Part shown: piece after piece, positions 34,001 to 45,712 of the stretch
How the letters are laid out: every line of letters begins with the position of its first letter
Position numbering within the stretch: the stretch's first letter is position 1
Assembly: GCF_902635505.1 (NCBI RefSeq)
Contig: NC_045432.1
Span: forward strand, 71,245,823-71,309,822
From: Sarcophilus harrisii
Lineage: Eukaryota > Chordata > Mammalia > Dasyuromorphia > Dasyuridae
DNA: 64,000 bases
Direction of reading: 5' to 3'
Notes under the pieces: generated by a model
Database searches by the model: none
What the model was told of the DNA's origin: nothing
What the model saw: the letters and a program-made list of their open reading frames with translations, nothing else
Translations under genes and position numbers: made by a program

Positions 34001-36300
34001 GTGAGGTGAAGCCAAGATGTATAAGTAAAGACAGGAGCTCACCTGAGAATATGCAAACTTCCCACCAAACAATTTTAAATTAATGCCTCTGTAGTAGCAG
34101 AACCAATAAAAAAGGACAGAGTGAAACAATTTTCCATCTTAAAACAACTTCAAAAGTTAGCAGGAAAGGTCTTTTTCACTGCGATGAGACTGGAGCACAG
34201 TACAGCACAGGTCACATTTCAACAAGCCAGCAACAGGCCTTGGAGGCAGATGAATCTTTAGTCATGACCTCTGGAGCTCTCAGCCCACAAATGGTAAAAA
34301 GGTAGGACAACTGCTCAGAAAGAGATTACAGAGGACCCTTTGATGATCCTGCATTGTTCATACATACCCCCAGGATGGAGTCCAGGATAAGGACTAGAGC
34401 TTGTGACTGCAATGGAGCAGAGATTTGGAACACAGGTCCAGGGTAGAAAAGAGTGTTTGTGGTTGCTTATAGAAAAGAGGATAGACCTGCAGAACAATGA
34501 CCACACCACACTTTGGAAGAACCAAAAGATCTCCAGAACTAGTGCTGAAAACAGTAGCATAAGAAACCTGAAGTTTCTAACAGGGCCTCCTCTACCTTTG
34601 GAGCAAAGCCAATTTTTAACATAAATTTCAAAGTCAAAAAACAGGCTTGAAAAAATTAGCAAACAACAACAACAAAACACCCCAAATCTGACCATAGAAA
34701 GTTATTACAGGAACAAGGAAGATTAAGACACATGTTGAGAATAAGAAAATAGCGTCAAAACAGATAAATGCAAAGCCTCAGAGAAAATGTGAATTGGTCT
34801 GAGACTCCAAAACAAATCCTAGAAGAGTTCAAAGAGAATTTTAAAATGAAATGAAGAAAGAGAATAATTTGGAAAAGAAATGTTATATAAGAAAATAAGT
34901 AAAAAATAGAGTCAACAGTTGGTAAAGATGGCACAAAAATCCACTAAGGAAAATACCCTAAAAAGCAGAATTTCCCAAATGAAAAAGGTGGCACAAAAAC
35001 TCATACAAAAAAAACAGAGAATTGGCTGAATGGAAGCTGATGATTCCATTAGACACCAAGAAACAGCAAAACAAAGTCAAAAGAATAAAAACATAGAAGA
35101 GAATATGAACTATCTCATTGGAAAAACAACTGAGCTGGAAAACAGATCCAGGAGAGATAATTTAAGAAGTACTGGGTTAACTGAAAGCCATGATAAGAAA
35201 AAAAAAATCATCAAGGAAAATTGCCCTGATATCTTAGAACCAGAAGTTGAATAGAAGTTGAAAACAATCCATCAGTCACCTCCTGAAAGAGATCCTAAAA
35301 AGGAAACTTCCAAGAAAAGCAGAGCCAAATTCCAAAGCTCCCAGGTCAAGAAGAAAATACTTCAAGCAGCCAGAAAGAACCAATTCTAATATCACGGAGC
35401 CAGGCAGTATAACACAAGATTTAGCAGCTTCTACATTACAGGATAGGAGGGTTTCAAATTTGATATTCTAGGGGGCAAAGGAGTTTAGGGTTACAACTAA
35501 GAATCACATACCCAGCAAAACTGAATTTAATCCTTCTGGGGGGAAAATGGATATTTAATGAAACAGAAGACTTTCAATATTCCTAATGAAAATTCAAGAG
35601 GTGGATAAAAAATTTGACTTTCAAATACACGATTCAAGAGAAGTATAAAAACTGTAAAAATGAAAGAGGAATCAATTGTGTACATTCAGGAAAAGGACTT
35701 ATATGTCCAAAAATATTTACAGCAGCTTTTTTTCTGGGAGTAAAGAATTGGAAATTGAGGGATGCCCATGTTCAGGGGGAATGGCTAAATAAACTGTGAT
35801 ATGTGATTATGATGGAATACTATTGTGTTATTAAATATGATGGGCAGGATGCTCATTATTAGCTTAACTTTTATGAGCTAATGCAAAGTGAAATGTACTA
35901 TGTACAAAGTTAAAGAAATATTTTAAGATGATCAGCTGTGAATGACATAACTTCTCAGCAATACAATAATCCAAGACAAATTAGAGGGATTTATGATGAA
36001 AAATGTTTCCTAAACACAGAGAAAGAATTGATGGTGTCTGAATACAGATTGAAGCAGAATTTTTAAAAATTTTCTTTATTTTTCTTGAGGGTTTTTTTGG
36101 TCTGTTTTCTTATATAACATGACTATTCCAGAAATGTTTTGCATGACTACACATTTATAATCTGTATCACACTGCTTGCATTTTCAATGTAAGGGTGAGG
36201 TGTGGGAAAGAAAGGGAGAGAATCTGGAACTCAAACTTTTTTAAATGGATGCTGGAATTGTTTTTACACATAACTGTAGAAAAAATAATAAAATTTAAAA
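34001..36300 (+). mobile_element. L1 with 5' UTR, ORF1 and 3' UTR, ORF2 missing
   Basis: It begins with the L1 5' UTR start GTGAGGTGAAGCCAAGATGT and continues through the 5' UTR (AGCTCTCAGCCCACAAATGG; GCTCAGAAAGAGATTACAGA) and ORF1 (about 34900-35650). Near 35690 it jumps directly to the end of ORF2 (ATTTACAGCAGCTTTTTTTC; AATTGGAAATTGAGGGATGC) and then the 3' UTR, with an A-rich end near 36300. The junction reads ACATTCAGGAAAAGGACTTA. The 5' end is full length, so this is an internally deleted L1 and not a 5'-truncated one. Confidence 0.8.
34975..35650 (+). pseudogene. L1 ORF1 remnant with a 74-codon open piece
   Basis: The open stretch at 35030-35254 reads TTELENRSRRDNLRSTGLTE, the hallmark start of the L1 ORF1p RRM-like domain, with the preceding coiled-coil-type glutamine- and lysine-rich sequence. 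The stop after LEPEVE and later frame breaks prevent a full protein of about 300-340 residues. Confidence 0.75.
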
Positions 36301-36309
36301 ATATAAAGT

Positions 36310-36770
36310 GTCCAGATTACCAGAAGAATAAATAGAATCCTTAAATAGCCCTATCTTAGAAAAAGAAATTGAACAAACCATCAATGAGCTCCGTAAGAAA
36401 AGAAAAACACAGCAAGATCATATAGATTCACAAGTGAATTCTAACAAACATTTAAAGAACAATTAATTCCAATACAATATAATTTGGAAAAATGAAGAAC
36501 TCCTACCAAATTCCTTTTACATGATACCTAAACCATGAAGAGCAAAAACAAAGAAAGAAAACTATAGACTAATTTCCCTAATGAATACTGATGTAAATAA
36601 AAAAAAATACTAGCAAGAAGATTACAACAATATATCACAAATATCATCCACTATGACCATGTGGGATTAATACAGGAATGCAGAGCTGGTTCGAAATTAG
36701 AAAATTTAGCAGTATAATTGACCATGTGAATAATGAAACCGAGAAAAATCATATGACTAGCTCATGCTTT
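36310..36770 (+). mobile_element. L1 ORF2 reverse-transcriptase fragment
   Basis: Covers the N-terminal RT region: GAACAAACCATCAATGAGCT, CAATTAATTCCAATACAATA, ACTAATTTCCCTAATGAATA and GGAATGCAGAGCTGG. A separate copy of the same RT region starts at 36876. About 100 bp of unassigned sequence lies between them. Confidence 0.75.
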
Positions 36771-36875
36771 TTATCTTATAACTAGGGAAGAGTGGTATTT
36801 AAGTAACTCAGCTTAAATTAGTATGTCCAAGCCCAAGAAACATTCTCATTAATGGGAAGTATTAACACAGTCACA

Positions 36876-39520
36876 AACGGTATTTTCTCTTTAATATAGA
36901 ATCACAAAATTTTGCCCAGTTATATCCCAATAAATCTGACAATCTAATTGAAATGGATATTTACAAAACTGTAATTGCCCAGCTTACCAGAAGAGGGAGA
37001 AGAAAAAAGAAATTGAACAAGCCATCAATGAGCTCCTTAAAAAAAAATCCCCAGGACCATGTGGATTCACAAGTGAATCCTACCAAAGATTTGAAGCACA
37101 ATTTCAATACTATATTAAACTATCTGGAAATACAGACAAAGAAGGGGTCCTATTAGATTACTTTTATACCACATATACATGATGCTGATACCTAACACAA
37201 GAACAGCAAAAACAGAGAAAGAAAACTATTGACCAATCTCCCTAATGAATATTGATGGAAATTTTTATATAAAATTTTAGCAAGGAGATTATAGAAATAT
37301 ATCACAAAGATCACACACTATGATTAGGTGGAATTTATACCAGGAATGCAGGGCTGCCTCAACATTAGGAAATCTATCAGCATAATTGACCATATCAATG
37401 ACAAAAATAAAAAGTATGTGATTATCTCAATAGACACAGAAAAAGCTTCTGACAAAAAACACTTATTCCTATTAACAAACTCTAGAAAGTAGAGGAATAA
37501 ATATATCTTTTCTTAAAATAAGCAGTATTTATCTGAAACAAATAGAAAATATTATCTGTAATGGGGATAAGCTAGAAACTTTCCCGATAAGTTTAGGAGT
37601 GAAACAAGGATGTCCATTATCACCACTGTTATTCAATATTGCACTGGAAATGCTAGCTGTAACAATAAGAAAAGATAAAGAAATTGAATGAATTAGAATA
37701 AGCAGTGAGGAAAAAAAACTTTCATTCTTTACTGATGATGTGATAATATGTACATGGAGAATCAACTAAAAAACTAGTTGAAATAATTAACAAATTTAGC
37801 AAATTTGCAGATTATGCAATAAATCTACAAAATATACATCCTATATATTCTATATATTGCCAATAAAGTCTAGCAGCATGAATCAGAAAGAGAAATTCCA
37901 TTTAAAGTAACTAGACATTATAAAATACTTGGGAATTAAACCAGAAAAAAAACCCAGAATTATATGAACACAATTATAAAACAGTTTTCACGCAAATAAA
38001 GTCAGATATAAATGGAAAAAATATCACTTGTTTGAGGTGAGTTGAGAAAATATAAAAAAACATAGTCTTACATAAATTAACATACTTATTCAGTCCCAAA
38101 GCAATCAAACCACCAAAAATTCATTTTATAGAACTAGAAAAAGTAATAGCAAAACTTATCTGGAACAACAAAAGATGAAGAATATCAAGACATTTAATGA
38201 AAAAAAAAGGCAAAAGATGATAGCTGTACCAGATCTCAAACAAAGAGGTAATCATTAAAACAATCTGATACTGGCTACAAATAAGAGGGGTGGGTCACAG
38301 TAGGATAGATTAGGTACACCATACATGGTACAAAACAAGCACACTAATTTTGTGTTTGACAAATACAAAGACCTAGACTTTTAGGAGAAGAACTCAGTAT
38401 TTGACAAAAACTGCTGAGAAAACTAGAAAGTAGTTTGTCAAAAATCTAGACATAAACCAAAATCTCACACCATATTCCAAGATAAAGTCAAAATGGGTCC
38501 GTGATTTAGACATAAAGGATGCTATAATAAGCAAATAAGGGGAGCCTGTAATAGTTTCCCTTTCAGATCTATTAAGAAGGGGAGATTTTATTACTAAATG
38601 AGATAGAGAGCATTATAGAATATAAATGAATAATTTTAACTACAATTAGACTAAAAGGTTTTTGGACAACTGAAACCAATACTGCCAAGATTAGAAGGAA
38701 AGTGGAAAACTGGGGGGGGGGGGGGAATTACAGCAAGTTTTTCTGATAAAGGCTTCATCTCTTAAATACACAGAGAACTGAATTACATTTATAATAATAC
38801 AAGTCATTCCACTATTGATAAATGTTCAAAGGATATGAACAAGTAGTTTTCAGAGGAAAAAAAATCAAAGCTATCTATAATCTTATGAAAAATGCTCTGA
38901 AACAGGACTGATTAGAGAAATGCAAATTAAAGCAACTCTGAGGTAACATCTCACACCTATCAGTTTGGATAATATGACAGAAAAGGAAAATGACAAATTT
39001 TGGAGACCACTGGGAAAACTGGGACATTTGTAATGAACTATTGGTGGAGTTGTAAACTGATTCAACTATTCTGGAGAGCAATTTGGAACTATGTCTAAAG
39101 GACTATAAGACTGTATATGAATGTGTGTGTGTGTGTGCCCGCGAGCCCTTTGATTCAGGAATACTACTATTACATCTCAAAAACATCAAAGAAAAGTAAA
39201 ATGACCTATATATACAACAATATTTATAGCAGCTCCTTTTGTTGTAGCAAAGAATTGGAAATTGAAGAGATTCCCATCAATGGCTGAACAAGTTGTTATA
39301 TGAGATTGTAATAGGATACTATTGTGCTAGAATAAATGATGAGCAAGATGCTTTCAGGAAAACCTGGAAATAACTTCAATGAACTCATGAAAAGAGAAAA
39401 TTGTACATAGTAACACCTGTACTGAATGACTTAGATATTCTGATCTAATTCAACAATCCAAGACAATTCCAAAGGACTGATGATGAAAAATGTTATTCAT
39501 CTCCAAAGGGAAAAAAAAAG
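36876..39520 (+). mobile_element. L1, ORF2 RT domain to 3' UTR (plus)
   Basis: The order is RT start (TTTTGCCCAGTTATATCCCA), RT core (GGAGTGAAACAAGGATGTCC), the active-site region at about 37720-37745 reading SFFTDDVI in place of the usual F-A-D-D, then the C-terminal region and the 3' UTR to CAATTCCAAAGGACTGATGA at 39485. A G-run of 15 lies near 38710. The frame is interrupted many times. The SINE at 39527 truncates its 3' UTR. Confidence 0.8.
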
Positions 39521-39526
39521 ATAGAG

Positions 39527-39676
39527 CTTTTTTGTTTTGTTTTGTTTTTTTTGCTTTGCTGAGGCAGTTGGGGGTCACACAGTTAGGAAGTGTTAAGTGT
39601 CTGAGGCCACATTTGAACTCAGGTCCTCCTGACTTTGGGACTGGTGCTCTATCCACTGCACCACCTAGATGCCCCT
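39527..39676 (-). mobile_element. WSINE1-like SINE (minus)
   Basis: The T-rich start (39527-39553) is the complement of the SINE tail. It is followed by GCTGAGGCAGTTGGGGGTCA, CACAGTTAGGAAGTGTTAAG, then a tRNA-like head ending in ATCCACTGCACCACCTAGAT and GCCCC. A-rich sequences on both sides (AAAAAGATAG/AAAAAGAGAA) may be an imperfect TSD. It is inserted in the L1 3' UTR. Confidence 0.8.
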
Positions 39677-39679
39677 AAA

Positions 39680-40260
39680 AAAGAGAATATTGAAACAAAA
39701 CATTGCTCAGGGCCACATGTATTGCTCAGGATTGCATTCTTAAAGCAACTAAGTCAAGCAATGCTCAGGTCCATTTGAAAATATATCAATTTCAGAGCAA
39801 AGTGTTCTGTTTGAAGCTGAAGGCAAAATCTATGTAGGGTAGGAGACAGGGCTATTAGCAGCACCCAGGCCATAGTAGGAGTTCAGAGAAACAGAAGTTA
39901 ATACATTTTATCAATTAGATAGGTCTCTGTAGCAGATGAATTATAAATACTCTAATGGGGAAGAAGAAACAAGTATATCCTTTCAGAACCCTACTATCTC
40001 CAAGATTCCTGTAGAAAGTGAAATACAAAAAGGAGTGGTTTTGTTATTTTGGTGAAGAAGGAGACAGGGAAGGAGAGATATAATGGAGAGGAAATGAGGA
40101 GGAAAGGGAGAGACTCATTAGCTCACATGATAGGGATGCACGAGATAGAGAGGAAGAGTAGGAGCAATAGGCATCTCATGAACCACATTTTCATCTGAAC
40201 CAAATAAGAAAAAGAAGAAGGGATGATAAATAAGAAAGGGAATGATAATGGAGAGTAGAG
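39680..40260. other. Unassigned stretch
   Basis: Purine-rich and without a recognised gene. The sequence from 40040 to 40180 resembles L1 or HAL1 3' UTR purine tracts, but not specifically enough to assign. Confidence 0.35.
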
Positions 40261-40452
40261 CTGGACTTCTTCAACTTTTTCCAATTGTAATCCCTTTTTA
40301 CCAAAGATATATTTATATGACCTTGGGCATACAGGTATATAAAATAGATATGCAAATCAAACATTTGCTGAGAACAAATCATAATTTCACACACCCCACA
40401 TTCAGTTGCGAGACCCCTTATGGAGTTATGAACCACAGTTTAAGAAGCTAGG
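40261..40452 (+). mobile_element. hAT-type MITE, family 1, copy 4
   Basis: Starts CTGGACTTCTTCAACTTTTT and ends CACAGTTTAAGAAGCTAGG. The interior matches the other three copies (GGTATATAAAATAG; CACATTCAGTTGCGA). Flanks GAGTAGAG and GAATAGAA are a possible 8-bp TSD (6 of 8). Confidence 0.75.
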
Positions 40453-40949
40453 GAATAGAAGACTTAAACCACATCATTGGTAACACAGGAAAATTGCTAT
40501 CATGGGAAAATGCTTCTATCCTCATTAATATCCTCATGAACTGGTCTGGGTAGGGGCCAAGATTTACATAGGTGGTAACCCAGAAATTGTTTAGAAGAGG
40601 GAACTCAAAGTTGGAACTTTAGAAACCTTCGTTCCATGAGGAGAACCAAGAGGCTAAAGAAGGAATAAATAAAAATGTATTGAGGTCATAAATCAAAGAA
40701 TAAAAGTTCAGAATAAACAAAAAAGAAGAGAATTAATTGGAAATATATAAAGAAATCCTTCTTAGAAAAAGACACGAAGGGGTAGGGGAAGAAGGCTATT
40801 AAGAATTAGATCAATTAACTAACAGATTGAAACTTGGAAAAGAGTCGACAAATGGGATATGGGAGGGAGGAGATTGTGGGAATAAGGGAGATTTAAAATA
40901 GATTAACCAAAACTAAACTAATCATAAAAATAAAATATTCCATCTCCTG

Positions 40950-41195
40950 AATCCAGGTACTTTCACTGCCTATGTCCCATGGTGGAATGGGAAATTTCTA
41001 TCTCCTGGCTTCTTTGCATTCTTCAAGTCCCAGCAAAAATTCTATCTCTTACAAGAAGTCTTTTCTTGATTTCCATTAATTCTCCTGCCATCCCTCTGGT
41101 GATTAGCTCCAATTTTATCAGGTCTATAGCTTGTTTGCATATAGTTGTTTGATACCGCCTCCCCCGTTAAACTCTGAGCTCAAGAACAGGACCTG

Positions 41196-41245
<50 letters not shown>

Positions 41246-41330
41246 CTTTCTTCTTTGTATTGCCTGTCCTAAGCACAGTCTCTGGCACATAGTGGGTACT
41301 TAATAAATGTTTACTGACTGGCTGAGTACA
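40950..41330 (+). mobile_element. L2 3' end (plus) with a 45-T tract
   Basis: Contains TTGATTTCCATTAATTCTCC, the tail CACAGTCTCTGGCACATAGT and the ACTTAATAAATGTTTACTGA end. An uninterrupted run of 45 T at 41198-41242 lies where L2 normally has a short T-rich stretch. Confidence 0.85.
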
Positions 41331-42100
41331 GCATAAGAGAAGAAGGGAAACAAACAAACAAAAAATTCTAGTTAAAAATAATCCTAGAGATATTAATGGA
41401 GTAAAACATAAACCTAACTAATCCATCCAGTAAAATGAAAGAGAAGGAAAGACTGGATAAAAAACCCTCCAAACGATTATTTATAAGAAACATGAAAAAA
41501 AGGAAAAAATACACTGAGAATAAAAATGACAGGCTAGAATAAAATATACTATACTTCAGGTGACTCCAAAGAGCAAGAATGGAAAACACAGTATCAGACA
41601 AAACAAAAAGTCTGAATGTAAAGAGATAAACAAGAAAATTCAATAAACTAAAAGGAACTAGGGACAATAAATCAATATCAATATCAAAATTTTATGCTAT
41701 AAATGTCATGGCATCTAAATTCATAAAGGAAGAATTAAATAAATCACAAAAAGATATCAATAGTGACTCAATGATAGGAGGAAATTGAATATACCTCTCT
41801 CACAATTGAACCAATCCATCAGAAAAATAAACAAAAGAGAAATATAGAATTGAGTGAAATACTGGAAAAATTAGAGTTAAAAGACTTATGGTACATTCTG
41901 ATGGATCCACTACATAATACACATATTTCTCAGGTTCACATGATACTTTTTATAAAAAGTGACCATGTATTAAGAGAGAAGCATCGTTAATAAACATAAG
42001 ACCAGAAATATTAAATGTATCTTTTAGAGGCCATAAAATAACCAAAATAATAGTCATTTATGGGAGCAAAAATTTTAAAAAGACACATCTAAAAGGAGAC

Positions 42101-42351
42101 ACCATTATCATCACTAACATTTATATAGTGCCTACTATGTACCAGGCAGGAATTGTGGTAAGTGTGTTGTTATTATTATCTCATTTGATTCTGACAACAG
42201 CCCTGCAGTATTATCATTATCCTCATTTTACATATGAGGAAACCAAGGCAAACTTATTATTTACGAAGTGACTTATTATCCTGGGTCACACAGTTAATCA
42301 GTATCTTAGGCTGTACTCCAGGCCAAGTGCTCTATCTACTGTGCTGCCTAG
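42101..42351 (-). mobile_element. MIR (minus), nearly complete
   Basis: ATTTATATAGTGCCTACTAT, CATTTTACATATGAGGAAAC, GGGTCACACAGTTAATCAG and CTACTGTGCTGCCTAGA give the full minus-strand MIR order. Confidence 0.85.
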
Positions 42352-42935
42352 ACTTAATAATGAAATCCTAACTAATGAATGGATCAGAGTAAAATAATTA
42401 CTGGGTCGGAGAGAAATCACAGAAATTCCAGAATGAATAATTATGTGAAAGACAATAATGAGGCTTAGACAACATACCAAATTTTTTGAGATCCAACTAA
42501 AATTGTCCAAAGAGGAAAAAAATTCCAATTATCCCAAATATCCCTAAAAAGAAATATTAGCAAAATAGAAAAGGAGGAGAATAGTAAACTGAATTTCACA
42601 GTTTTAAACACAAAATTTCACAAAATTTAACAGCTAACAACTAGTAAGGCACGAATCATTAGAAATGGCAAAATTTTTAAAATTAGAGGATAAATGAATT
42701 ATAAACCAAAGAGGCTATCTATGGATCTAACAAACCAAGCCAAAACTGCAAAACCCTTAGCCAGACTTACTAAAAAGGGACAATAAAATCAACTACATAA
42801 ATGGTTAACAAGGTGAAATCACAATAAAACCAGAAGAAACAACAAAAGTTATTGGAAGCTGCTATATGTTTAGTTATATCCCAACAAAACTAACACTCTA
42901 AAAGAAATTGATTATTTTTGAAAATATAAAATGCC

Positions 42936-44563
42936 CGCTGCAAGTAGAAATAGACAGCAGAACTATAATAGTGGGGGATCTCAACCTTGCTCTCGCAGAA
43001 CTAGATAAATCAAACCACAAAATAAATAAGAACTTAAGGAGGTAAATTAAATTTTAGAAAAGTTAGATATGACAGATCTTTGGAGAAAATTGAATGGAGA
43101 CAGAAAGGAGTATGCTTTTTGTCTTGGTGGTTCATGATACCTATACAAAAATTGACCATATATTAGAGCATAAAGACCACAAAATCAAATGCACAAAGGC
43201 AAAAATAGTAAATGCATTTTTTTTCAGATCATCATGCAATAAAAATTACATTCAATAGAAGGCCAGGGGAAAATAGACCAAAAATTAATTGGAAACTAAA
43301 TAATTTAAACCTAAAGAATGAGGGGGTGAAACATATTATAATATGTTCAATAATTTCATCCAAGAGAATGACAATAACGAGACAACATACCAAAATTTGT
43401 GGGATTCAGCCAAAGTGGTTATTAGGGGAAATTTTGTATTTCTAGAAGTTTAAATGCATAAAATAGAAAAGAGATGATCAGTGAATTGGGCATGCAACAA
43501 AAAAGCTAGAAAAAAACAACAAATTAAAAACCTCTGATTAAATACCACATTTGAAATTCTGAAAATAAAAGGGGAGATTGATAAAATTGAAAGTAAGAAA
43601 ACTATTGAATTAATAAATAAAACTAAGAGATGGTTTTATGAAAAAAAAACAACAGAGATAAACCTTTAGTTAGTTTGATTAGAAAAGGGAAAGAGGAAAA
43701 TCAAATTATAAGTCTCAAAAATGAAAAGGGAGAACTTTCCACTAATGAAGAGAAAATTAGAGCAATAACTAGGAGTTATTTTGCCCAACTATATATCAGT
43801 AAATTTGATAATGTAAGTGAAATGGAGGAATACCTACAAAAATATGGATTGCCCAGATTAACAGAAGAGGAAATAAATTACTTAAATAGTCCCATTTTAG
43901 AAAAAGAAACAGAACAAGCTATTAATCAACTCCTTAAAGAAAAATCTCCAGGGTCAGATGGATTTACATGTGAATTCTACCAAATATCTAAAGAACAGGA
44001 AATTCCAATACTATGCAAACTATCTGGAAAAAATAGGGAAAGAAAGAGTCCTCCCAAATTCCTTTTATGACACAGATATGGTACTGAGACCTAATCCAGG
44101 TAGAGTGAAAAGAGAGAAAGAAAATTAGACTAATTTCCCTAATGAATATTGATGCAAAAATCTTAAATAAATTATTACCAAAGAGATTACAGAAAATCAT
44201 CCCCAGGAGAATACACCATGACCAAGTAGGATTTATACCAGGAATGCAGGGCTGGTTCAATATTAGGAAAACTATTAGCATAATTCACTATATTGATAAC
44301 CAAACTAAGAGAAATCATATGGTTATCTCAAAAGATACAGAAAAAGCATTTGATAAAATCCAACACTCATTCCTATTAAAGAATAAATGGAGTTTTCCTT
44401 AAAATGATCAGTAGCATCTATTTAAAACCATCAGCAAGGACAAACTAGAACCATTTCCAATAAGATCAGGGGGGAAACCGGGTGACCCACTATTACCATT
44501 AATATTCAGTATTGCATTGGAAATGTTAGCTTTGGCAATAAGAAAAGAAAAAGAGATTAAAGG
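42936..44563 (+). mobile_element. Young L1 internal ORF2 fragment with TSD but no tail
   Basis: A 1628-bp piece covers the endonuclease second half through the RT middle. It starts CGCTGCAAGTAGAAATAGAC and ends AAAAAGAGATTAAAGG. It is flanked by 15-bp direct repeats with one mismatch, AAAATATAAAATGCC (42921-42935) and AAAATACAAAATGCC (44564-44578), and the old L1 reads on across them. A 131-codon open piece at 43675-44070 encodes the RT N-terminal region ([20 protein letters not shown]). It has no 3' UTR or poly-A. Confidence 0.8.
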
Positions 44564-45149
44564 AAAATACAAAATGCCAAAATTAATATAATACTTAACA
44601 AAACTTAAATACTAGAATTTCAGAAGAAGAAATAGAACAAATTGTAAACAAATAATAGAAGGTACCTTTCTGGATAGATTGACAGAAGAATTCTATCAAA
44701 CTTTTCGAGATGAATGAATATTGAAACTATACAAATTATTCTCAAAAACTAAGAAAAAAATCATTCTGCTAACATTCTTTTATAAGGCAAATATAATTCT
44801 AATATCTATAGTGGAGAAAAATAAACCAAAACAAGAGAATCACAAACCACTATCATTAATAAATATCATATGAATTTCAAATAAAATTCAGTCCAAAAGT
44901 ATTACAACATTCATTGAAGAAACAATTAACTATGACCAAGATCAATTCATACCAGTATACAAGGAAGGACGGTTCAACATTAGGAAGACGCAATATAATG
45001 GAAGGTTAAAAACAAACACACCCCCAACCAAATGAATATCTGGAGATGTAAAAAAAAAAAAAAAAACTTAGAAAATTTAACTCATATAATTTTTTAAATC
45101 CTACAAAATATAGACTGAGAAGCATAGTAAAAAATATTCTATCATAAAT

Positions 45150-45712
45150 GTGCTCTATATCTTCCTCTATTTTCTCTATCTTTGCTCTCTACCTGCCCCA
45201 AGTTTCTTCCCAGTCCAGCCTGTCATTCACTTACTTACCAAAGTGATCCTTCTAAATAAATAGTCTGAGTGCATCACCCAGTCCCCCACTCAATAAAAAA
45301 GAGAGAGTCTCCTTATTACTTCTAGGATCAAACAGAAAATCTTGTTTGGCTTCATAACTTAACCCCTCCACTACCTTTCCAATCTTCTTCTATCCACTCC
45401 ATAATCTGTTAGCAGCGACCTTATTGTTCTTCATACAGTCTATTCCCTTAACTTCATATATTTTCACTAGTTGCCCTTCATGTCTGAAAGGCTGTTAACT
45501 TCTTTAACTTCTCTTCCTGGCTTTCCTCAAGTCTCAGCTAAAAATCTACTTTCTACAAAATTTTCTCCCTAATGTATGCGTGTGTATGCATATACCCTCA
45601 ATTAAAATATGAGCTCCTTGAAAGACCTGCTTTTGCCTCTTTTTGTAATCCCAGCTCTTAGCTCAGAGCCTGCAATATAAAACTTAATAAATTCTTGTTG
45701 AATAACTGACCA
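45150..45712 (+). mobile_element. L2 3' half (plus)
   Basis: CATTCACTTACTTACCAAAG, TCCTTATTACTTCTAGGATC, AAATATGAGCTCCTTGAAAG and a tail with ACTTAATAAATTCTTGTTGA. Confidence 0.85.
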
